A stretch of DNA of 64,000 nt from Nymphaea colorata (GCF_008831285.2 NW_022204507.1:6592174-6656173); one strand, 5' to 3'; counted from the stretch's first letter, positions 13,090 to 25,538 are shown. Notes: generated by a model not told the origin, from the sequence alone. Numbers and translations are program-made.

Positions 13090-14047
13090 CAATGTTGTAA
13101 GAAGCGTATGCCTCACACAAAAAAAAAACACGACTCAAAGTGTTTTTTAGAAAAAATGCGTTGAGGCTGGGCCTTGAGTTGCATGCATCCCTGAAGCATG
13201 CACCTCATTTAATATAGGTGTATGCCTCCATCCATGGTATGCTCCGTGCTTGAGGCATACGCCTCAAGGAAAGTGTTGAAAAAAGTAATGCTATATGTTT
13301 GTAATTTTTGAAATAAAGATAAGAACATTGTTTTTTTTCTTTACTTACTATTATATTTTGTTATGTATTATTGTTTTTATATGAAGGTAAAAGAATAATA
13401 GAAGATTTACAACATGAGAGTTTTGATGATGAAGCAACTAAAGAGGAACATGAACTTATTCAATATATGGACGGTTCAAATGATGATGAATTGTCATCCG
13501 TTACAGAATATGAAAATGATGAAGATACAATTGGCCAATCGCCTACAAAAATCATTTGAACTTTTAAAATATCACTTGATAATTACACAAATTAGTTACT
13601 TTTTTTATTTGTGTACATATACACATTTCAATATGCTTATATTATTGTCCACCAATACTTGTTATTTACTTATTCTCTTAATTAATATTATCATCTGAAT
13701 TTTGGTTTTCCTAGTTTTGGTTATTTGTTTTTCAATGATAGTTCTATGACCTATTTAGGACAGGTCATGCTTCTACACCAATTATGCAAGCACTCTTTGC
13801 ACTATGTATGTTATGACATTGTATTTGTTTGGATTTGCAAATTATTGTAGTTTGCATATATTGTGTATTAGTTTTTATTGATATGCTTAGTATTGTAGTC
13901 AGTTTTTTCAGTTTTGATGTTATTTTTATAAATATTATATAATTCACAAACTTGTCTGTGAAGCTATGCTTCAACTAACGCCTCACCTCCCCTCGCCTCA
14001 TGAGAGGCTGAACGTGTCGCCTCACCTTATTTCCTTTTACAACATTG
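13090..14047. mobile_element. hAT-like DNA transposon remnant (~958 bp)
   Basis: The ends form short terminal inverted repeats: CAATGTTGTAAGAAG at 13,090 and, on the opposite strand, CAATGTTGTAAAAGG ending at 14,047. The flanks TCCCAAAT (13,082-13,089) and CTCCAAAT (14,048-14,055) match at 6 of 8 bases, differing by two C/T transitions, as an aged 8 bp target duplication would. An 8 bp duplication and a CA-starting end are hAT hallmarks. GCCTCA/TGAGGC motifs are scattered subterminally at both ends (13,108-13,275 and 13,978-14,026). Most of the transposase is missing. Confidence 0.65.
13371..13559 (+). pseudogene. short acidic ORF inside hAT-like element
   Basis: An open frame of 62 codons lies in the middle of the hAT-like element. 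The product is strongly acidic, with Asp/Glu-rich runs such as DGSNDDELSSVTEYENDEDT. Acidic C-terminal tails follow the dimerisation domain in many plant hAT transposases, so it may be the last piece of a deleted transposase; the dimerisation motif itself is not visible. An alternative is a captured host exon. A preceding acceptor-like TATATGAAG near 13,380 would place the exon start inside this frame. Confidence 0.3.
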
Positions 14048-14055
14048 CTCCAAAT

Positions 14056-16689
14056 ACCATCAAGTTGTTCCTCTTGAGAGTATGGTGCCACTTTTTCTTA
14101 GTAACTTGATCCGGCTACACCCAACTAGAAGTTTCTCTTGTTCTCCGCCTTCTTCCTCTGCAATACAATATACATGATGCCCGTGGGTATGGTCATGAAG
14201 GGTTTACATGCAATGGATGTCTAGCAATGTTACAATGACTTGTACATGCCCTAAAAAATCCTTAGATGAACTATAATGGGTCCCACCAGGCATGCCATCT
14301 ATTTGCTCTCCTCCTCTGAATGGAGAGTAGCGTGAAGCTGAAAAATTGAGGTTTGGATATTAGAAAAATTGCAAGAGAAAGGGATCCACCTACTGGTATG
14401 AGGTCTAACCATGTCTCCCTGCCTTTAACATGGATAATTGGACCTAAGACTAAGCATTTCTCAAAAGTTGTACAAGTCATTTGATTGATGCATTATATAT
14501 GTTTGTGCATAAGGGTTTGAAATTTGACTTTGAAGTTCATTTAACTAAATTTTGAACAACCAACGTTTTGACCTTGTTTTAGATAAAATGAAATGGATTT
14601 TAAACAAGTTATTTGAAAATCTAATTGGTTTTGACAAGTTATTTAGAAATTCAACTTGTTTTAGAAATTTGGGCAAATTCTTTTGAATTTTGGCAAAATT
14701 GAAAATTGTTCAAAATGGATTCTAGTTGGGACCATTGATTTGATCTAAAAATTTGAGAGTTTAAGAAATTTGGTTGGAAATTAAAATTAGAGTTTTAGTT
14801 CATGAACTTGAAGTTAATATGCAATCTTGGATCAAAATTTTAAACTTAGTTTAAAGTAAATTCAAAAATGAACTTGACTTAAATAGTTGATTTAGCTTGA
14901 AAAAATGGATCAATTGGTCAAATTTGAAAATTGGTTGATCGAAAGATAGGAATTTTGAATTGAAATTGTACCAAGTTCTCTTTTAGAGAAGATTGTAAAT
15001 TTTCCAAGTAAAGCTTGTTTCTGGAAAAATAGGGATTCCAATGTTTTATAGAAAAATTTTATGTTCCAAATATATTTATTGGCAAGATTGGTAGGATTCT
15101 TGTATTTTCTTTTCAAAACTAAGTGAGATTTCAAATTCTTTGTCGCAATATAGCTCGGCCATGTTTTGTAACTTGAATTGGTTCACTTACTTTCTTGCGA
15201 TGGTGCATGTGTGTGTGAATTAGATAAGTGAACACATGCATGAATTAAGAAAATAAACTATGTGTGCATACATTCTTCACTCTCACTAACTCTCCACGCA
15301 TCTACACGTGTTAATTTTTTATTCCATCATACAAGCATTCATGAAATAAAGAGAAAATTTATATTAAATTGGATATGTAGTACAATGTCTAGGTTATACT
15401 TGGTATTGAATCAAGTATAACTACTACAATGCAGTCCATAAGCTTGACATAGATAAAATTCTTAAACTTGAAAGTGAAATCTGAAAATTGTATGAAAAAT
15501 CCCAGTTTTAGAATGGGAAAAACGTTGAAAACCTCTACTTCCTCATGTTAAAATGATTATAAAACAGACCATGTACTGATTTAATGGTTGCAAATTAAGA
15601 AATGTCTACTTTGGAGATCTGTCTTCAAAATAAAATGTAATTTGATAGATTAAATCTTGAAATTGATGAAACATATATACATATTTTGAATATATACATC
15701 TATTTTTCCATTAAAGTACATGTTGGAATGCAAATCAGATCTTAGAAGCAATGTTTACTCCAAATTTGATTTTAAATCTCAAGGCTATGCAAATTAGTAT
15801 AGTATGTTGAGAGAATTTGATGAAATTTCTTTTGAAGGTTTTGTGAATTTTAGTTACAGCTTTTGGCTGAAATTTTGTGATGTATTAATTTGAAAACCAA
15901 ATCAATTGCAAAATTGAAAAATGTGAAGTTGAAATCATGAATATCAGCCATATTAGAAGCTACTCTCATTGGGAGTATTTTAGGATCTCAAACTTGATGT
16001 TCCATATTTTAGAAGCTACTCTCATCTACACGGTCTAATTTCATAGACATTGACAAATTAGTAGCTTCCTTTGAGCTGAAACAAGTATTTTAGGATCTCA
16101 AACTTGATGTTCTAGGATTCTTTGAAAAATCAAATTCTAGGTTTTAAAAACACATATATATACACTCAATCAGCCTGATTTCAAATTTTTAATTGGCTAA
16201 ATCTTGTAGTTTTGAGCCATCAAGATTCAATGTTGGAAGCAATCTCCTTTAGATTAGCTTAAGGATGTGACCCTTAACCTAATCTTCAAAGAATAATAGC
16301 CGTTTTCATATGAGATGATATATATATATACACACTCACATTCATATATATACGTAAATGTTGCTTTTTGAATTAAAAAGATTGAGTAAAGGGCCACATA
16401 ACACATGAACAGTGATAGTTTATGGCTGGGATTTTTACATCCAAGGGGTTGAAGGCATGGCTTCTAACCTCCTTGACCACCTCTCTCAAAAGAAACAACA
16501 GAAAATTATGAGAAATATAGATTGAAATGGAAGATCAGTGGATCATCTCAACCAATTATTCATTATGTAAGGGTGGATCTCATCTATAATAATGAATCTG
16601 TCCCTAATAAGCTTTTGAGAAGGGAAAATGCATGCATTGCAACATTTAAATAAAAAATCTCTCTCATTTGGTGACTAACTCAACCAACC
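14056..16689. other. AT-rich stretch, nothing recognised
   Basis: A long run of AT-rich DNA with recurring TTTGAAATTTG and AAATTTTGAA words. There is an imperfect local repeat, TTTTAGGATCTCAAACTTGATGTTC, near 15,978 and again near 16,088. No domain, RNA gene or clear repeat boundary seen. It resembles the non-coding interior of a large retrotransposon derivative, but no LTRs were found. Confidence 0.35.
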
Positions 16690-17710
16690 AGAAAAAGAGC
16701 AGTGGCAGTTGCTTTCTCGGAGCTGCAGCGGAGGTGGAGCTTTTGTGGGCGGTGATTGGGTAGCTAGCATCCCACGATTCACCAGAAAGCTCGTTGCAGT
16801 GATGTGTGGGTTGCTGGAAGAGTGGCTCCTCTCATTGGGAGAGCTCCACCTGTGGGTGGTAGAGATGCTACCGTGGACTGATAGCTATGGCAGTGTTTGG
16901 ATGGGCAGTGGAATTCAGGCAATGGTCACCAGTTTCAAGTGGGGCACTGCCCCCCACACAAGTAGTTCAGAACAAGAAACGAGACAACATTAATGCAGGA
17001 ATAAATGAACTTATTAAATAAGAGAGAGAAAGCAGAGGGTGCCATGTTGACATGGGACAATGTGATGCTGATGTGGTGCCAAGGTGGAAGGTGTGGGGGC
17101 TAACTGGGCGCTAGGCTAGAGCCTGCACAAAGAAAGGCCAGCTTAAGGAGCTAGCACCGCATGGACTGGCTGGGGCAGTGCCTTGAGCAAGTGACTGGGA
17201 GAGGAGCACGGCCCTTGGTTTGCTTGGGCCAATAATGGCAACGTAGGTAGTCAATGGCAGAGAGTGTGTGTGTCCTTAGAAGCTAGCAGTTTGGGTCAAA
17301 CCTCGGGTGGCATGTTGCTATAGTGGCTGGTCCACGGTGGCCAGCTTAGTCTGAGTCATCCTAGAAGTTGGGCTGATAGCCTAGGGCAGCAAATCAGCCC
17401 TCTAAGTGATCAAATGTGGTAAAAAAAAAGGATGAATTTGGATCAGCTGGCATACCCATGCCATGTGGCAATCTCCTGGGGTCTGCTAGTGGCATCCTTG
17501 GGCACAGGCTGGTCCTACATGGCATTGGGCAGGTCAGGCCCTAGCTATTTATTGGCCAGGTTGCCTTTGTGCACCCCAACTTCTCTCCCTAGTTGGCAAA
17601 GAGCGCCAAGGTGGAGGATTAATAGTTCCACGCAGAATTTGGGGGTGATGTCTAGTCCACTATGGAGGAGCCAGGAGGTCGACCTCTTGAGCGGCCCCAT
17701 CTAGGCCAAG
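16690..17710. other. GC-richer island, no recognised gene
   Basis: Base composition rises clearly here compared with both flanks. Plus-strand frames of 94 codons (16,709-16,993) and 90 codons (17,432-17,704) are rich in Trp, Gly and Leu and match no family I know. GGC-AGTG words repeat. It could be an LTR-like or promoter-like segment of a large element; I cannot support a gene call. Confidence 0.3.
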
Positions 17711-19070
17711 CAGCCATATAGGTGAAGGTAAATTTTGAAATTCATGAGCACGCACATGCACAATCAGTGAACTCTAATACGATGTTGCCAAAGATTTAGA
17801 GTTAAAACCATGGGAGAAACAAACATTTGTTTTCGATCAATGCTTAAATTGAAAGGGGTTGTATGGGATTCTAAGTGTAAGTGAACATGAATAAATCACT
17901 CTCAATTCTAAGTCCTAATGCACACAACACTATTAAATGGTTCTGAACCAAAGTACTCTACTTAGGGGTTTGCATGGATCTATAGCAACTATTTGGATTG
18001 ACATCTCGCATAGTGTTCAAAATCAACTGTGATATTTTTTGCATATATGTACATATATGCATTTGGATCTTGGTTTGGGATATGGTTCTGAGATTCAAAT
18101 CATGTTATCCATATAAGATTCTAGATGATAGGTATGTGCATGGATCTAAAATTCAGACCAAGATCTAAATCCATAGAAAATTTCTACAAAATGGATCTTA
18201 AGAGATTTGGATTAGAATTCTAGACAATAGTTCGTAGAACTAAAAATGTTGATGTAAACATTGTAATTGATGCTTCAAATACCATAATGTCAAGCATATC
18301 TAGCATATAGACTAAGTGCAAAATGGCATTATTGCAGATGAAATTGTTGTTTTACCCTTCGGCATGGGTAAGAGATTTAAAATGAAATGACTTTTCACCC
18401 TTGGGTGAAGATTTGGACCATCTATTATGTGTTTGAAATGTTTTCAAGTTGGAGCTTTGATGATTTAATAATGACAAACTTGATGACGTTAATTATATAT
18501 GACATATAATCCTAGGTTCATGTAGAAAATATGGATTAGAAAAAATTGATTGGTTTACTCCTTGTGTAGATTTTGAACTCAAATAAGCATAAATCATGGA
18601 TTTGACTTTGCTGAAAGCTCTAGGAATCAAAGAAAGCCATTAACTAATGTATATGAGACATATGTCCTATGTTTCTGTAGAATAATATGGCTTAAAAGAA
18701 AATGACTGTTGTGTCCCTATGTGTAATTCTGAAGCTCCGGGTGAGTTTGGCAAATCTGATTAGACCAGCATATATGCCTATTTTTAGATTGACTTTAGTT
18801 AAAATATTACTAAAAAACCCTCCAACATTCTTCTAAAAATCAAATTTTCTAAAATTTACATGCTGTGAAGGTCATATATATAAAGAGAAACATAGAAGGT
18901 TTCCAAAAAATTAGGTTACGATCGTCATCTTCACTAGTTGAGTTGTGGGCCGTAGATCAGCCATTTACTGGTGAGGATATGTTGAAAGATCAGAAAGTTT
19001 TGCTCTGAGTTAACTGAATTAAGCTTGATAGATGTTTACAGAGTGTAGCAAGTATGATGAATGAATTCCG
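17711..19070. other. AT-rich stretch, nothing recognised
   Basis: No open frame, RNA gene or repeat boundary that I can support. Scattered ATGGATCT/AGATCCA words occur between 17,960 and 18,215. Confidence 0.4.
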
Positions 19071-19224
19071 GACCTTCAATACTGAATTGAACTCAAATTG
19101 GGTATGAATAAACTCAAACCCAAAAACTAAGAAAAGATAGATTCATACATGATAAATATGATTTTGGCTCAATTATAGCTCACTCTATTAGGTTGAGCTC
19201 AAATTCAACTTCAATCCAAAAAAG

Positions 19225-19268
<44 letters not shown>

Positions 19269-19560
19269 TAGGACCTTCCAAACTAAAATGAACTCAGATG
19301 GCTTCATAAATGAACTCAAACCAAACTAAAAGAAGATAGATTTATACATGATAAACATGATCCTAGCTCGGTTTCAGCTCAGTCTACTAGGTTGAGCTCA
19401 AGTGCCTTAAAAACAAAAAAGAGAGTGAAGTTCTGACCTTTGGAACAAAATTGAACTCAAACCAAGATGAATAAACTCAAACCAAACAAAGGGAGGATAA
19501 ATTTATAAATGATAAATATGATTCTAGTTTGGTTTGAGCTAACTCAACTCGGTTGCACTA
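19071..19560. repeat. three diverged tandem repeats (~165-200 bp)
   Basis: Three units start at about 19,071, 19,271 and 19,435. Each begins GACCTT(C/T), continues with a GAACTCA(A/G) block and ATAAA(C/T)(G)AACTCAAACC, then GATA(G/A)ATT(C/T)ATA(C/A)ATGATAAA(T/C)ATGAT. Each ends in a GAGCTCA or TTGAGCT block. Unit 1 carries a (GA)n insertion at 19,228-19,265, which explains its extra length. Confidence 0.85.
19228..19265. repeat. (GA)n microsatellite
   Basis: Roughly nineteen GA dinucleotides, located inside the first of three tandem units and absent from the other two apart from a short GAGAG at 19,421. It expanded after the tandem duplication. Confidence 0.95.
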
Positions 19561-19659
19561 TAACTTAATTCGAACAATGCTAAATAGGGGAGAGAGTGGC
19601 CTAGTGGAAATCTTTGAATAACTTTGAAACTAAAATGTGAGCTTGGTAACTCAAAGTAA

Positions 19660-19743
19660 GTAAAATAATAATTATTTTCCACTAAAGCAAACCTATCCTG
19701 AGTAAAATAATAATTATTTTCCACTAAAGCAAACCTATCCTGA
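19660..19743. repeat. perfect 42 bp direct duplication
   Basis: The 42 bp segment at 19,660-19,701 is repeated without any difference at 19,702-19,743. It starts GTAAAATAATAATTATTTTC and ends AAACCTATCCTGA. In contrast to the diverged tandem repeats just upstream, perfect identity means a recent slippage duplication, or an assembly artefact. Confidence 0.95.
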
Positions 19744-21699
19744 ATTTGGTTAGACTTAATGATATATAGTCGAGCTAAAAATTGTAGTTCTCGGTTCTGG
19801 TGAGCTGAGTTATAGGGAAAGCTGACTTAAACTGGTAAAAATGATTGGTGATATGACTTTAACTACTCTTAGAGACTTGTAGAGCTAAGAATTACCCGAT
19901 TTATGTTTGTTTTAAATCATTACAAAGATTTCTAAGATTTTATTACATTAGGGACAAAATGGTCATTTGACATGGTTGCGACAACTTAGGTGATCCTAGT
20001 CTAGGTATTAGATGTCTAAATAGGGTAAGTTTGACCCTGGTTTTCTATGGTTGGCTCCTACATTTGAAATCATTTTTTAAAAGCTCAGTTCAAAACATCC
20101 ATGTGTGAGGTAAAATGGTCATTTGGTCATGGTGAATATTTTTTATAGTTAAAAGGACTTCCTGAGGCGCTTTTGAGGTTCAATTTGTGGGCATGCCAAA
20201 TTTCACTAAAAGGTTACTCAATTTGCCTTTGGAAAATCACATTTTCTAAAATTGACTAAATTGTATTTGAACATGTAAATGGAAATGGTAAGGGTATAAT
20301 GGGAAATGGAGATTTTGAGCTTGGGTAGGAGCACTAAGCACACTGGTACTCTCATTAAGTGACATTTTAATCAATCTGTGCGCTCAAATTCAAAATTGGT
20401 ATTCCATCTCTCAAAAATCAGTTCAAAAGTTACTATGACAATGTCTAGATATGAACACTCCATGAAGGACTGAAAATGTACAATGTGTGCTCAACCTAAA
20501 ACAGAATTACTGAATTGAAAGCAAGAATAGTCAGTTCATGCAGTTAAGAATCTGATCGTAACTCAATTTGGTCTAACTCGCTCGAATCAGTGGAAAATGA
20601 TGATCATACATGAGGAAATGGGAAAAACATGGTGTCATTTCTTAAAATGATTGTCCTAACACTAGAATTGATGCTTCAAAAATGGAAATGGAGCTGGAGA
20701 TAATATGCTTATGCTGAGGAGATCTTATCGTGGGTCTAGTCAAGTCTGCATGTGTTTTGATGACAAGAAATGAATGAAAAATGAGGGAAATTACCTATTT
20801 CTAGATCATTTCTGACCAAATGTAAGCTAATAAACTTGTTTGGGTGTTTCCATTGACTTATACAAATGGAAATAACCCCAATTGCTTAGTAATACAATTC
20901 TCAGGACTTCCATAGTTATTTGCAAAGCTAGAGAAAATGGATAAAATGAGTTGAACGGTAGCAAAATGTTCATTTTCTATGTGATGATGACTTGAGTGAT
21001 ATGGATACTGAAATTAGATACCTATGATGTATGATTTGCTTTGGTGTAGTTCATGGCCCTTATATTTGAAATTCTTTTGGAAGAATCAGTTAAATATCCC
21101 ATTTAAGAAGGGTAAAATAGTCATTTTTAACCAACTCTTAGCACAGTTTGGTTCATGCTATAGAAAGGCTATAAACTAGGACAATTGGCATAACTAAAGG
21201 CCTAATTAGACAACACCCAGAGAACCTGTAGCAGGTTCATTTGGGGTGATTCAACAGATGGGAGGCATGATCATGCAGTGAGCTGGTTCTCCCTGTGCTT
21301 ACCTTTAGGAGGATGGGGCTGGTTTGAAAGATTTGAGTAGCCTTAATATTGCTTGGATGATCTAGTTGACACTCAAGGCCAAGTTAATGGACTCCTTATG
21401 GTGCTACTTGTGTTGACAGAAGTATTTGTGCAACCATAGCCTTTGGTTGCAGGTCTCATGTGGGGATGGGAGGAAATTTCTCATCTTGTCTCTTAGAAAG
21501 TGATTAACGTCTGATCAGAACAGTGCGGTTGGGGTCTGCTGTGCTACTTTTTTCAATGTTTGGAACCTCCAACATCTGTGAACTATAAACAGAAGCTGGT
21601 GGGGGTGATTCACTCATAGAATTCTTGGGATGTGGAAGGTTTTTGGGTCTTTGGATTCCTTTAGCTATGAGGAGTGTTCGTTTGGAAACAAATAGAGAC
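19744..21699. other. AT-rich stretch, nothing recognised
   Basis: No gene or clear repeat. Recurring words such as AAAATGGTCATTT (near 19,957 and 20,110) and AAAATAGTCATTTTT (near 21,114) suggest diverged repeats of a TE, but no unit can be delimited. Confidence 0.35.
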
Positions 21700-22190
21700 A
21701 CTTTGTTATGGTCTGATTCGGTTGTGAGTAGTCTGAAACTCTGAATTGAGTGTATATATATGAGCGCACTAAAGTGAAGATTGTGAGGCTTGTGAGGGGA
21801 GCGCCATAGTATATAGAAACGACTCAATGGAGTGCACAAAGTGGACATTGTATATTGCTCTGAAAGGCGGGACTCTCACCCAAGATCGCATAAAAAATTT
21901 TGGAGTCCCCCTTGCCAATCGGTGTCCTCTTTGTGAGAAGGAAGAGGAATTGATAGCCCATGTGTTCATTCATTGGTCTTTGGCGTGATCCATCAGGAAA
22001 GTCATCGGTTGCAAGTTTAATGTAGTGGTGAAATTCAAACAGTCTACGATAGTCCTTATGAGTCCTGGTTCTGGGGCATTAAATTGAGCTAGAAGGGGAT
22101 GGTGTTTATGTTTTTCAAAGGTTGTCTGGAAGCTCTGGCTATGAAGGAATAAAAGAGTCCATGATGGGGATGTAGTGCAGAAATATGTTC
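21700..22190 (+). mobile_element. LINE retrotransposon 3' remnant
   Basis: The plus strand carries the C-terminal zinc-binding region (zf-RVT) that follows reverse transcriptase in plant L1-type LINEs. At 21,842-21,990 the motif LANRCPLCEKEEELIAHVF-H gives the expected C-x2-C...H-x-F-x-H pattern. Upstream, RDTLLWSDSVVSS (about 21,690-21,730) matches the D-x-L-x-W lead-in. Downstream near 22,135, KLW followed by an in-frame stop and RNKRVHDGD matches the W-x-x-RN-x-R-x-F tail. Stops and frameshifts interrupt all parts. The polymerase itself is not recognisable. Confidence 0.65.
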
Positions 22191-22861
22191 AATGCAAACC
22201 TTTGTGGGAAGATTGTTAAACAATTGATGATAAATGTGTGTTGGGGGTTGGTGAGTAACTAGGTGATTTTGGCTTGGAGTCTGAACACTCTGCCTGCAGA
22301 TGGATTGGAGACTCTCATAAGGTAGGGTACCGGGTGAAAAAGCGTGGATGCATGGTTTTTGATTCTGGAGATTGTTATGTCCCAGTCAGACTATGTTAGG
22401 GTGCCAAGGAGATCTAAGTTGGAATTCTTTGTAGCCTACCATGATTTAATGGGGTGGTTGGCATTTCAGCAGCTCCGATAGGCTGGAGGAATGCATGGTT
22501 TCAATGCATGAAAGAGGTTAATTAAGTGCCTCACGGATCTGGGGATCATGTTCTTTCAAGGAAGATTTGTGTTCTGGTGCATTGCAATCCTGCGTTTGAG
22601 GTGGTGAGAGTCTCGCATCGCTGCATTGATTTGCATTCTTCTGTTGAATGGTCGACTCCTTAAAGGTGTCCGTGTTGGTTATTTTTTCTGTACATTCTTT
22701 TAATTTTGTTGAACAAATTGAGAGACTGCTCCTCCATCTGTTTATTAAGCAAAGCAATTTTGAGCTCATATTTGAATCTAGGTTCAATTTGATGCTTCAG
22801 ACCTAAGGATCCGGAGTTGATTTTTAATACTTGGATCTTAGATCCAAGGATTTCAAAAACG

Positions 22862-23936
22862 CGGTTTCTAGTATGGGTGAACATGACCTGAGTCGAACCC
22901 AAGCTTGGTCAGTTCGAACTCCACTCGCCTTCTATATTGCACAACTCGAGCTCGAATCAAGTTATATAATGTCAACTCGAGCTTGACTCAATCAAGCGTG
23001 TCAGAGGTCGAGCTCATTTAACTAGTATATAAGTGTGTCGTTTATATGCTATGGCAAAATATGGCAGCGAGCATGCTGCTGCTATGGAAGAGATGAAGCA
23101 GAGTATTTGCAGAAAAAGAGAAATCATATGAGATATTTGGATTTTAAGTTTTGGGTTTTCAAGGAACTCTCGCTCATGCTCAGCGCTGAATGAAGGTTTC
23201 AGAACACTTGTTGGAACGAGGGTTTCATGAACCTGAATGCCCTCGCTCCAGCGCCACCCTTTGCTGAGCGAGGGTTTCTGATTAATCTGAAACCCCTTGC
23301 TGTGTGAGGTTTTCAGATTGATTTGAAACACTTTGCTTTGCTGAGCGAGGGTTTCATCCCTCACTCACTGCGAACGAGGGTGTTTTGAAACCCTCGCTTG
23401 TTGGAGCAAGGTTTTGGAGAAAGAAACCCTTGCTCCAGTGAATGAGGGTTTTAGATTCCAAAGCTCCAGTGAATGAGGGTTTCATCCCTCACTCGCTGCG
23501 AGCGTAGGTGTTCTGAAACCACGTTTGTTGGAGCAAGGGTTTTGAAGAAACCCTCACTCCAATGAGCGACCCTCGACTTAGAGTTAGAGAGAGGGAGAGA
23601 GAGAGAGAGGCATACCTTGACAGTCTTTGCAGCAGCAAATGAGAAGGCAATGGTGGTATTGGGCATTTGGATGAGACGCTTTTCATTTGGATGAAGCATT
23701 GAAGAAGAAAGAGAAGAGAGAGAACCATGGGATGGCACAAAAAACTACTACTTTTGCTCGAGGCGAGTCGAGCTTAAAACATTCGAGTTCAATGAATTCA
23801 AACTCGGCTCGACTAAAAAAAGAGTTGAAAAATGAACTCGAGTTTGGCTCGTTTATTAAAATAGTTGGCTCGGACTCGATTTTGAGTCGAGAATTAATGA
23901 GCCGTGCTCAGCTCGTTGTTGACCCTCTATAAACCG
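22862..23936. repeat. CTCGAG-rich element with inverted ends
   Basis: The two edges look like imperfect inverted repeats. The left edge starts CGCGGTTTCTAG near 22,860; the right edge reads CACGGTTTATAG on the minus strand near 23,936. Inside both edges lie 100-170 bp dense in CGAGCTCGA, CTCGAGC and GACTCGA words (22,945-23,015 and 23,757-23,920), a composition typical of certain plant non-autonomous DNA transposons. The middle holds a palindromic minisatellite and a GA-rich run. Target duplication not resolved. Confidence 0.4.
23170..23580. repeat. palindromic minisatellite (GAGCGAGGGTTTC)
   Basis: The 13 bp word GAGCGAGGGTTTC and its reverse complement GAAACCCTCGCTC alternate at least ten times, with variants such as GAATGAGGGTTTC. 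A longer unit, GAGGGTTTCATCCCTCACTC(A/G)CTGCGA, occurs at 23,346 and again at 23,475, so there is also a higher-order repeat of about 130 bp. RNA from either strand could fold into long hairpins. Confidence 0.8.
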
Positions 23937-24189
23937 TGTTTGGTAATGCAAAGCTTGCATCCTTGCCCTCTCTCTCTCTCTCGTCCTGACCGTGGCAGTG
24001 TCTTTTTTTTTCCCGATCTCCTCGTCATCATAAGCAAAAGGCATCTTCTATGGCTGAGCTCTCTCTTTTCAGAGGTGGTGGCTGTTTTTTTTTTTTTTAC
24101 TGATCTCCTCTTCATCGTCACAGACGAAGGGCATCTTTTGTGGGTGAGTTCTCTCTTTTCAAGTGTCTGCAGATATACTCAGAGATGGT

Positions 24190-24302
24190 CAGGCAAGTCA
24201 TCACCCTCCCTCTCCCCCTCTCCCTCCCTCCCTCCTCTATCCCTCTCCCTCTCCCTCCCTCTATCCCTATCCCTCCCTCCCTCTCCTTCTCTCTCTCTCT
24301 GT
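24190..24302. repeat. polypyrimidine CTCCCT-rich low-complexity run
   Basis: About 110 bp composed almost entirely of CTCCCTCTCC-type variants on the plus strand. Several open frames across it, encoding Ser-Leu-Pro on one strand and Arg-Glu-Gly on the other, are compositional artefacts. A T-rich run is present near 24,005-24,096. Confidence 0.9.
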
Positions 24303-25538
24303 CTGAAATCATCAACAGTGCCGATGGTTTTATTTCTCTTTCTAGAAATCCTCAGCCTCATCAAAAGGGTTGAAGTTCCCTGCACTTAGGAGTGTTAAAG
24401 GTAGTGTCTAAAGAGGGCTTGGAGCTCTCATCTCCATCGACTGAGCTTCAACATCTCTCTCTCTTTCTCTCCTCAAAAAGCTATTTCTGAAACCATTGCA
24501 TTGCCAACAGTTTATTTTCGTAGCGTTCTTTGCTGGACAGAAAGGGCCATGGACAGCCGATAGTTTCAATTGCTTTTTGAAAGATTTTGAGAATCATATC
24601 TTCTAGTTGGTTTTAGGTGGTGAGAAAGGGCCATGGCAGGATATAGGTCGATAATGTGAGATCCGTGCAAGTGATCAGACAGGGGTGGCTCAATTTCTAA
24701 TCCATGGATTTCACTCCACACAGATTTGAAATTTGTGGATTAGAGAGATCCACGATTTGTTTTTTCGTGGATCTTCTGAGTAGATCCAACCTTGGCCGAA
24801 TCTCGTCTCAATCATCATTTGTCAGGCTGAGAGCTATGAAACAAGTCCGCAGTACTTCAAAACTATCCAAAATCACCTACTCGATTGACAGGCATAGCTT
24901 TAGTATCTGCTTTATCTGCTTGAAGTCGTGTGGACCAGAAATTAATTAACAAATAGGAAGCAAGACCTTCCGACCCAACAGACCAATGAGACTATCCAGT
25001 CCAATGGGCTTTGCGGGATGCTCTTGCTGGATGCCTGACCTAACTAGAGCTCGACTCAAGCAGTAGCTCGTGCAGGAAAGTTCGACACCTCTCGTGCTTG
25101 ACTCCGATCCAGAAGTTCTTGCGAAGAAAAGAAAATGCTGCCCTCTGTCTTTGACTGCTTTGCGAACAGAAATCCCCTCTAACGCGGCCCAGGCCTTCAA
25201 CGAAAACTTTACTTGAATCTATGTCTTCAAAGCCTTTGTTTCGGAAGCCAAGCATTGGGAACCCCAATTTTGATCTTCGGAGAACAGGAGCTGTGGAGAG
25301 GTTCCAATGCAACGTCTGTTGTTTCAAGCTCTTCATCGAAGTTTCTGTCGATACATCTTTCTCTGCCAGAAGGACCTTTCTCTGACGCAGGTCTCCGTTG
25401 AGCACGTGGAATCCACTCACAATTTTTTCCATTCGTGAAAGAGACCTGAAAACTGTTCGGTCATTTTCGCTTGGTCCTCTTGTAGCCTTGTAGCATTGGA
25501 AATGACTGGGTAAACTAGTGCTTCTTCGACCAGATCTG
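24303..25538. other. possible gag-like internal region, unassigned
   Basis: On the minus strand, downstream of a candidate primer-binding site, a 130-codon frame (25,040-25,432) and an overlapping frame containing PKIKIGVPNAWLPKQRL could be the remains of a retroelement gag. The match to the usual P-x-F-x-G gag start is weak. No protease or polymerase is visible. The left part (24,303-24,900) contains nothing recognised. Confidence 0.2.

Noticed and set aside
21504-21848. 114-codon minus-strand ORF as a gene
   Set aside because: It overlaps the plus-strand LINE coding remnant, carries no domain, and reads as its antisense shadow.
24118-24385. Overlapping Ser/Leu/Pro and Arg/Glu/Gly-rich ORFs
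   Set aside because: Produced by the polypyrimidine low-complexity run on both strands.
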